DNA of 31,185 nt, taken from Actinomycetota bacterium. GTDB lineage: Bacteria; Actinomycetota; Humimicrobiia; Humimicrobiales; Humimicrobiaceae. The position numbers and the translations under genes are program-made. The notes beneath the pieces were generated by a model. It saw only the letters and a program-made list of their open reading frames with translations, searched no databases and was not told the origin of the DNA. Shown here piece by piece: positions 25,879 through 31,185 of the stretch. The stretch's first letter is position 1. Each line of letters starts with the position of its first letter. The stretch covers positions 1 to 31,185 of the forward strand of contig JAMCQQ010000515.1 in assembly GCA_023379515.1 (NCBI GenBank), in the 5' to 3' direction.

Positions 25879-25947
25879 TTAAAATTAGATTAATTATTTT
25901 AAAAAATGTTAGCATTTCTTTTTTCGTGATTGCAAACAAATTATTAA

Positions 25948-26087
25948 ATCAGGCTGGGTGTTTCGAAAACACACAAGCTTTACCCCAGCGAGGTAAAGCT
26001 TGCTCGGATTTAAGGCTTCGCTCTCCTCTTTACAGAGGAACCCTGCCCGCTCAGCCTTCATACGGTTTTCTTAACACTCAGCCTGAT
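25948..26087. repeat. Nested palindromic intergenic repeat, copy B (core inverted)
   Basis: Outer arms ATCAGGCTGGGTGTT (25948-25962) and AACACTCAGCCTGAT (26073-26087) pair at 14 of 15 positions. Inside are CAAGCTTTA paired with TAAAGCTTG (25973-26001) and an AAGGCT...AGCCTT arm (26012-26057) with an AGAGG/CCTCT hairpin. Its reverse complement matches copy A (3222-3366) throughout the core. A further TTTCGTGAT (25922-25930)/ATCACGAAA (26125-26133) pair brackets the element, and the 12-base unit ACTCAGCCTGAT is nearly duplicated at its right end. A spurious 77-codon frame crosses it and is not a gene. Confidence 0.88.
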
Positions 26088-26170
26088 ACTCAGCCTAATT
26101 CTTGTAGTCTTACTTTTTATCCCTATCACGAAATTAGAAATGCTTCCTTAAAAAATTAATTTAAAGTTAA

Positions 26171-26239
26171 GGCAAAAGTCAGGTATTAGTTATATAATTT
26201 ACTATATAACTTGATTAATATCGGGCTTTTGTCTTTTTT
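26171..26239 (+). terminator. Terminator between ppdK and dgt
   Basis: GGCAAAAGTC (26171-26180) pairs with GGCTTTTGTC (26224-26233), ten pairs including two G-U, enclosing a second hairpin GTTATATA/TATATAAC. A T6 tract follows at 26234-26239. Separates the glyQS-ppdK unit from dgt-dnaG-rpoD. Confidence 0.7.
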
Positions 26240-26283
26240 ATAAGCAGGTTTAATTATTTTTAAAAATCCGTACTTAAGAAAAA

Positions 26284-27348
26284 ATGACTATAAGAGAAAT
26301 TTTTGAAGAAAATGAAAAGAAATTTCTCTCGAAGTACGCAAAACTTTCTTGTGAATCAAAAGGCAGGGAAAAAGAAGAGCTGGTCTGCGACACGAGGACA
26401 TGCTTTCAAAGGGATAGAGACAGGATAATTCACTGCAAATCATTCAGGAGACTGAAGTATAAAACACAGGTGTTTTTTAATCCTGAAGGTGATCACTATA
26501 GGGACAGGCTTACCCATACTCTTGAGGTTTCTCAAATTTCAAGAAGTATCGCAAAGGCTCTTTTTTTAAATGAGGAGCTAACTGAAGCAATTGCACTTGG
26601 ACATGACCTTGGACATACTCCTTTTGGACATGCGGGAGAGAATATATTGGATTTAATAATGAAGGAAAATCTTGGAAATACTTCAAGATTTCTTCATAAT
26701 GAACAAAGCGTCAGGGTTATAAAGGAAATAGAAAAAAACGGGGAAGGATTAAATCTTACGTTTGAAGTAATTGACGGTATAGGAAATCATACAGGAGATG
26801 AATTTCCCGAAACACTTGAAGGCAGGATTGTAAGAATTGCTGATAAAATAGCATATATAAACCATGATATTGATGATGCAGTAAGAGCAGGAATTTTTTC
26901 AAATGAAGATCTTCCTCAGGATGATTTGGAAATCCTTGGTTATTCCCACAGAAGCAGAATAAATACAATTGTTCTTGATATAATTAAGAACAGCACAGAC
27001 AGAAATGATATAATTATCAGCAGAAAAGTTAATAATTCTTTATATAATTTACGGGATTTTTTGTTTAAAAATCTGTATTTAAAAAAACCTGTAAAACTTG
27101 AAGAAAGAAAAACTGAAAAAGTATTAAAAGAGCTTTTCCGGTTCTATCTTGATGATTTTGATATTTTTATATCTGACAGTAATTTAAACGGCAATATTAA
27201 TTATAAGGATGTTTCTGATGCGGGTTCTCTTGAATTTAAAAAAAAGGTTATTTTAATTTGCGATTATATTGCCAGTATGACTGACAGATTTGCATTAAAT
27301 AAATTTATGGAATTATTTGTTCCTGAAAAGTGGGAAATAATAAAATAG
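26284..27348 (+). CDS. dgt: Deoxyguanosinetriphosphate triphosphohydrolase-like protein
   Basis: An HD-domain dNTPase that removes triphosphate from dGTP or other dNTPs, helping balance nucleotide pools. The start region has CDTRTCFQRDRDRIIHCKSFRRLKYKTQVF, split across residues 36-64. Metal ligands are HYRDRLTHTLEV, LGHDLGHTPFGHAGE (His-Asp pair) and later IADKIAYINHDIDDA. The 354-residue length fits the type 2 dGTPase subfamily. ATG 26284 lacks a strong Shine-Dalgarno. It is the first gene of the dgt-dnaG-rpoD operon, one base before dnaG. Confidence 0.94.
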   Translation: MTIREIFEENEKKFLSKYAKLSCESKGREKEELVCDTRTCFQRDRDRIIHCKSFRRLKYKTQVFFNPEGDHYRDRLTHTLEVSQISRSIAKALFLNEELTEAIALGHDLGHTPFGHAGENILDLIMKENLGNTSRFLHNEQSVRVIKEIEKNGEGLNLTFEVIDGIGNHTGDEFPETLEGRIVRIADKIAYINHDIDDAVRAGIFSNEDLPQDDLEILGYSHRSRINTIVLDIIKNSTDRNDIIISRKVNNSLYNLRDFLFKNLYLKKPVKLEERKTEKVLKELFRFYLDDFDIFISDSNLNGNINYKDVSDAGSLEFKKKVILICDYIASMTDRFALNKFMELFVPEKWEIIK

Positions 27349-27349
27349 G

Positions 27350-29377
27350 ATGGCAAAAAGCTTAAAAGACGGAGAAGTAAATGAGTTAAAGCTGAATGCA
27401 GATATTTACAATGTAATCTCCAGTTATGTAAGTCTTAAAAAATCTGGCAAAAATTTCACAGGTTTATGCCCGTTTCACAAGGAGAAAACCCCCTCATTTA
27501 TTGTAGATACCAAAACACAGCTTTATCATTGTTTTGGCTGCGGTGCCGGAGGAGATGTAATCTCCTTCATAATGAAAGCGGAAAATCTCTCATTCATGGA
27601 AGCTGTCGAACTTCTGGCAAAAAAAACAGGCTATGATTTAAAATATTCGGAGTCCGAATATAGCGCAGAGCCTGATGCAAAAAGCAAACTTTTTGAACTA
27701 AATGAGCTTGCAAAAAAATATTTCAATTATATTTTATTTAAAAGCAAAAACGGAATTAAGGCTTTAAATTATTTAAAATCAAGAAAAATTTCCCCTGAAA
27801 CACTGCAGTTATTTGAAGTGGGTTATTCCCCGGATAACTGGGATAATTTTACTAATTTTGCAAAATCAAGAAAATTTACTGAAACTGAAATTGTTCAATC
27901 AGGATTAGGAATAGAGAGTATGAAAGAAAACCGCAAAAGCAGGGTTTATGACAGGTTTCGCGGCAGGATAATGTTTCCAATTAAGGATTTACTTGGAAGA
28001 ACCATTGGTTTCGGCGGAAGGATACTACCTGAACAATCCGATATACGCACCAACATCAAAACCATTAATCCGGCAAAAAATATAAATACTATAAAAACTT
28101 CAGAAATTTTTCAAAGAAAAGAAGGCACTGCTGCTGGAATAAATATTGCAAAATATATAAATACTCCTGAGACAAAACTTTATTCAAAAAGTAAAAATAT
28201 TTTTGGAATCTTTGAAGCTAAAAGTCATATAGTTGGAAAAGACTTCGCTTTAATAGTTGAAGGCTACATGGACATGCTTGCATTATATGATAATGGTATA
28301 AAAAATACGGTTGCCAGTCTTGGAACAGCACTCACAGGTGATCAGATAAAGCTTTTAAGCAGATTTACTAAAAATATTATCCTTGTTTTTGATGCTGATG
28401 AAGCCGGAAGAAATGCCTCAATAAAAGGCATTGACAGATTAAGGGAGTATAACGACAGACTTGATTTGTTTAATGAAAACAATATAAATATGAAAGTCTG
28501 CATACTTGAAAAAGATTTTGATCCTGCTGATTTTATAATAAATAAGGGAGCTGATGCATTTTTAAAAAAGGTTGAAGATGCTATTGATATAATAGATTTT
28601 ACACTTGACATGATAATATCCAAACATAATCTGGATGAATTAACAGGGAAATTAAGAGCCTCAGATGAATTATTAAAATTTATTTCATCTCTTTCATCAA
28701 GTATTATACAAGAGGGATGTATAAAAAAAATTGCTTTAAAACTTAAATTAAAAGAAAGTATGCTTATAGAAGAAATGCTTAAGAAAAAAATTACACCAGG
28801 CAGGAGTTCAGGTTTGGAAGATGAAAATGAAGATGAAAACAGCTACGTGGAATTTTTACATAAAAATTTAAATCCACAGAAAAAGCTGGAAATTGAAGCA
28901 TTAAACCTGATAATAAACGGATTTGATTATCCTGAAATGCAAATATTGAATCTGCCTTCTGAATATTTCAGGTTTGAGGATACAAAAAAACTTGTGTTAC
29001 TGATCAAAGAATTTGTCACAGAACAAAATAATTTAAAAAATAATATAAACTTTCCTATGATAATTTCGTCTGATAAGTTTACAAGTGAGAATATCAGGAA
29101 ATTATATAATTATATTTATTTTTCCAGCAGAAGCTACACAGATAAAAAAGAATCATGCGATGAAGTTGTTTTAAATTTAAAAAGGCAGTTTCTTTCGGAA
29201 AAGATAGAGAAATTAAGAATCAAAGTTTCTGAAATCGAGCAGAAAATAAAAAATGATAAAAATAATGGGAATGAAGACTCATTAAAAAGTCAGGAATCGG
29301 AATATGACTTATATTACAAAGAATTAATAAAGCTGGAAAATGAAAAATTAATTTTGGGGGAAACAGGCAGTAAGTAA
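27350..29377 (+). CDS. dnaG: DNA primase DnaG
   Basis: Synthesises RNA primers at the replication fork. The N-terminal CHC2 zinc finger has Cys40, His43, Cys61 and Cys64 (LCPFHKEKTPSF, YHCFGCGAGGD). The TOPRIM domain has LIVEGYMDMLALYDNGI near residue 302 and DADEAGRNA at 348. The C-terminal part, predicted helical, should bind DnaB helicase. Total 675 residues. Residues about 228-266, between GFGGRIL and KYINTPET, form an Asn/Ile/Lys/Thr-rich insertion of about 30 residues not found in typical DnaG. Start ATG 27350 lies one base after the dgt stop, consistent with coupling. Confidence 0.96.
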   Translation: MAKSLKDGEVNELKLNADIYNVISSYVSLKKSGKNFTGLCPFHKEKTPSFIVDTKTQLYHCFGCGAGGDVISFIMKAENLSFMEAVELLAKKTGYDLKYSESEYSAEPDAKSKLFELNELAKKYFNYILFKSKNGIKALNYLKSRKISPETLQLFEVGYSPDNWDNFTNFAKSRKFTETEIVQSGLGIESMKENRKSRVYDRFRGRIMFPIKDLLGRTIGFGGRILPEQSDIRTNIKTINPAKNINTIKTSEIFQRKEGTAAGINIAKYINTPETKLYSKSKNIFGIFEAKSHIVGKDFALIVEGYMDMLALYDNGIKNTVASLGTALTGDQIKLLSRFTKNIILVFDADEAGRNASIKGIDRLREYNDRLDLFNENNINMKVCILEKDFDPADFIINKGADAFLKKVEDAIDIIDFTLDMIISKHNLDELTGKLRASDELLKFISSLSSSIIQEGCIKKIALKLKLKESMLIEEMLKKKITPGRSSGLEDENEDENSYVEFLHKNLNPQKKLEIEALNLIINGFDYPEMQILNLPSEYFRFEDTKKLVLLIKEFVTEQNNLKNNINFPMIISSDKFTSENIRKLYNYIYFSSRSYTDKKESCDEVVLNLKRQFLSEKIEKLRIKVSEIEQKIKNDKNNGNEDSLKSQESEYDLYYKELIKLENEKLILGETGSK

Positions 29378-29463
29378 AAATAATAATTATAATTTTAATT
29401 GGCTAGAATTTTTAGTCATTCAAGGTTGGAATTATTAAATATTTTTACAAAAGAAGAAATGAC

Positions 29464-29491
29464 TTGAATACTTGTTTTTTTAGTGTAAAAT
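29464..29491 (+). promoter_or_regulatory. Possible rpoD promoter
   Basis: TTGAAT (29464-29469), 16 bases, TAAAAT (29486-29491), about 70 bases before the rpoD ATG in a 182-base gap. An internal promoter for the sigma gene is common in this operon type. Confidence 0.45.
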
Positions 29492-29559
29492 TTATGGTTT
29501 GATTATAATTACAAAATAACAATTTTAATGTTTTTATATAAATTTCGAGGTGATTTTTT

Positions 29560-30660
29560 ATGAAAAAAGGATCTGAATTTAAATTGGAGGAAGTAAAGGA
29601 ACTGATTAACAAGGGTAGGGAAGATGGTATTCTTACCAATGAGGAAATTAGTGAAACGCTTTCTGAAATAGACCTGACCAAAGACCAGATTGATAACATT
29701 TATGATGTTATTCAAAATCTGGGTATAGAGATTATAAATGAAGAAGATGAAGATATAGACAGTTTAATCCAGAAGAAAAAAGATGAAGAAATACTGAAAG
29801 CAAGCAAGCTTGATCTGGGACTTAAATCTCCTACAAATGATCCTGTAAGAATGTATTTGAAAGAAATAGGCAAGGTTAGACTGCTTACTGCTGCAGAAGA
29901 AGTTCAGCTTGCAAAAAAAATTGAACTGGGTGACATGGAAGCTAAAAGAAGGCTTGTTGAGGCAAACTTAAGACTTGTTGTAAGCATTGCAAAAAAATAT
30001 GTTGGCAGAGGCATGCTTTTTCTTGATTTGATTCAGGAAGGTAATCTTGGGCTGATCAGGGCAGTTGAAAAATTTGATTACAAGAAGGGATACAAATTTT
30101 CAACTTATGCAACCTGGTGGATAAGACAGGCTATTACAAGAGCTATTGCCGACCAGGCAAGAACAATAAGAATTCCTGTTCATATGGTTGAAACCATAAA
30201 TAAATTGATAAGAGTTCAAAGACAACTGCTGCAAAAGCTTGGAAGGGAACCTTCACCTGAAGAAATAGCAGAACAAATGGAATTTACACCTGATAAAGTA
30301 AGGGAAATAATGAAAATCAGCCAGGAACCTGTTTCGCTTGAAACTCCTATCGGGGAAGAAGAAGACAGTCATCTTGGAGATTTTATTGAGGATCAGGAAG
30401 TTGAGGCACCTTCAGATGCTGCTTCATTTACCATGCTTCAGGAACAGCTTCAGGAAGTTTTAAACACTTTAAATGACCGTGAAAGAAAAGTTATACAGTT
30501 AAGATTTGGCTTAAATGACGGACACCCCAGAACTCTTGAGGAAGTAGGAAGAGAATTCGGGGTAACAAGGGAAAGAATCAGGCAGATTGAATCAAAAACC
30601 TTATCCAAACTGCGACATCCAAACAGAAGTTCCGTATTGAAGGATTTTCTGGAAGGATAA
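29560..30660 (+). CDS. rpoD: Primary RNA polymerase sigma factor (RpoD/SigA)
   Basis: The housekeeping sigma factor, 366 residues. Region 1.1 covers about residues 1-65; an acidic linker follows. Region 1.2 starts [16 protein letters not shown]. Region 2 has [19 protein letters not shown] (core binding) and [15 protein letters not shown] (-10 recognition and melting). Region 3 holds [13 protein letters not shown]; region 4 has [13 protein letters not shown] and [18 protein letters not shown] (-35 helix-turn-helix). The compact size, without a large non-conserved insertion, is of the SigA kind. GAGGTGA lies eight bases before ATG 29560. Confidence 0.97.
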   Translation: MKKGSEFKLEEVKELINKGREDGILTNEEISETLSEIDLTKDQIDNIYDVIQNLGIEIINEEDEDIDSLIQKKKDEEILKASKLDLGLKSPTNDPVRMYLKEIGKVRLLTAAEEVQLAKKIELGDMEAKRRLVEANLRLVVSIAKKYVGRGMLFLDLIQEGNLGLIRAVEKFDYKKGYKFSTYATWWIRQAITRAIADQARTIRIPVHMVETINKLIRVQRQLLQKLGREPSPEEIAEQMEFTPDKVREIMKISQEPVSLETPIGEEEDSHLGDFIEDQEVEAPSDAASFTMLQEQLQEVLNTLNDRERKVIQLRFGLNDGHPRTLEEVGREFGVTRERIRQIESKTLSKLRHPNRSSVLKDFLEG

Positions 30661-30691
30661 GTTTCCGGACAATTAATCATTTATTTTTTTC

Positions 30692-30721
30692 TTGAAATAT
30701 CATAGTTAGATAACTTATAAT
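30692..30721 (+). promoter_or_regulatory. Promoter of tRNA-Asn
   Basis: TTGAAA (30692-30697), 18 bases, TATAAT (30716-30721); transcription would start about 20 bases before the tRNA. One of the clearest promoters in the window. Confidence 0.7.
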
Positions 30722-30750
30722 AATTAACGCGCTTGAGTACACCATCACAC

Positions 30751-30825
30751 TCCTCGATAGCTCAATGGTAGAGCGTTCGGCTGTTAACCGAAATGTTGTA
30801 GGTTCGAGTCCTACTCGAGGAGCCA
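30751..30825 (+). tRNA. tRNA-Asn (anticodon GTT)
   Basis: The full cloverleaf can be drawn: acceptor TCCTCGA (30751-30757) with TCGAGGA (30815-30821), D stem GCTC/GAGC, anticodon stem TTCGG/CCGAA with loop CTGTTAA (anticodon GTT), variable ATGTT, T stem GTAGG/CCTAC with loop TTCGAGT, discriminator G and an encoded CCA. It decodes AAC and AAU. The gene stands alone with its own promoter. Confidence 0.97.
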
Positions 30826-30850
30826 ATCAATATATTTACAACTATCTTTC

Positions 30851-30879
30851 ATGCCTGTATCGGCAGGGATTTCTTTTTT
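30851..30879 (+). terminator. Probable tRNA terminator
   Basis: CCTG (30854-30857) pairs with CAGG (30864-30867), extended by AT pairs past one mismatch, followed by TTTCTTTTTT. Located 26 bases after the tRNA. Confidence 0.5.
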
Positions 30880-30940
30880 AGGATCAGAATTCTTAACTCT
30901 ACCAGCATTCCCGGCATCTTACTGGCCCTGCATTCTCACT

Positions 30941-30979
30941 GTAAAAGAAAGAAACTGCTATTTAATCCTTTCTTTTTAC
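30941..30979. other. Long imperfect inverted repeat in the post-tRNA gap
   Basis: GTAAAAGAAAG (30941-30951) pairs with CTTTCTTTTTAC (30968-30979) with one bulged base and a 16-base loop. It lies in a 270-base stretch without genes that is otherwise AT-rich, apart from a more GC-rich patch at 30900-30940. It may be a second terminator; nothing else is recognised in this gap. Confidence 0.35.
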
Positions 30980-31096
30980 TTGAATTTTCCATTCCTTTTA
31001 AATAAAATATGTATTTAATAAAATAAAAAAAATATACTATTAAATTATATAAAATATTAATATTATAATCAATTTTAACTCTTTTTTTATTAAGAT

Positions 31097-31185
31097 ATGG
31101 CAGAATTTAACTCACGAAAATATATGGAAATGGCGATTGAGGTTATGAAAAAATCAGTTCATGAACCACGATCAGATAAAATATG
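31097..31185 (+). CDS. N-terminus of an unidentified protein, possibly deaminase-like
   Basis: Twenty-nine codons from ATG 31097 run off the window. The sequence begins MAEFNSRKYMEMAIEVMKKS and then VHEPRSDKI. A helix with (Y/F)MxxAIxxxxKS at the start is seen in RibD/dCMP-deaminase-like cytidine deaminase folds and in ATP-binding proteins fused to them. The evidence is too short for a firm call. No strong Shine-Dalgarno is seen before this ATG. Confidence 0.4.
   Translation, partial: MAEFNSRKYMEMAIEVMKKSVHEPRSDKI

Noticed and set aside
25926..26159. 77-codon open frame across repeat copy B
   Set aside because: It is produced by the palindromic repeat, has no recognisable domain or suitable ribosome-binding site, and copy A carries no equivalent frame.

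Overview
The window comes from a very AT-rich bacterial chromosome. The gene order hrcA-dnaJ-rsmE-mtaB-HIT-phoH-pgpH-ybeY-(GNAT)-era-(deoC)-recO-glyQ-glyS-ppdK-dgt-dnaG-rpoD is the conserved block of Firmicutes-like, Gram-positive-type bacteria. Pyruvate phosphate dikinase and the two-subunit glycyl-tRNA synthetase fit an anaerobe. Several usual partners are absent from their expected places: no grpE/dnaK between hrcA and dnaJ, no prmA before rsmE, no PPDK regulatory protein before ppdK. I cannot fix the phylum from sequence alone; an uncultured deep Firmicutes-like or low-GC actinobacterial lineage is plausible.

Positions 1-4300: the tail of an M20-type metallopeptidase, then a minus-strand thiamine module. 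It reads from a TPP riboswitch with its own intrinsic terminator into thiamine pyrophosphokinase. A 145-bp nested palindromic repeat follows, then a ThiXYZ-like ABC importer (permease, lipoprotein, ATPase).

Positions 4440-17726: a frameshifted PGI/PMI-type sugar isomerase gene, followed by a housekeeping run on the plus strand. It covers heat-shock repression and chaperone, rRNA/tRNA modification, RNA maturation (PhoH, YbeY, Era), cyclic-di-AMP hydrolysis (PgpH) and DNA repair (RecO). The DeoC homologue carries glutamine where the Schiff-base lysine belongs.

Positions 17727-20040: a small acquired and decaying island set between recO and glyQ. It holds gene remnants, a DinJ/RelB antitoxin whose YafQ-like toxin stops after 13 codons, a 50-bp direct repeat pair carrying a palindrome, and an intact Fic-domain AMPylase. 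Codon use (CGN arginine codons) differs from the AGA/AGG-rich neighbours.

Positions 20060-31185: glyQS, ppdK, a second copy of the palindromic repeat whose core is inverted relative to its flank, a strong terminator, dgt-dnaG-rpoD (the macromolecular-synthesis operon), a tRNA-Asn with its own promoter, and the first 29 codons of a gene running off the end.

Most notable: (i) the two copies of the nested palindromic repeat, with flipped cores and base-pair covariation; (ii) the DeoC homologue lacking its catalytic lysine; (iii) the Fic/TA island with duplicated palindromic operator-like sites.
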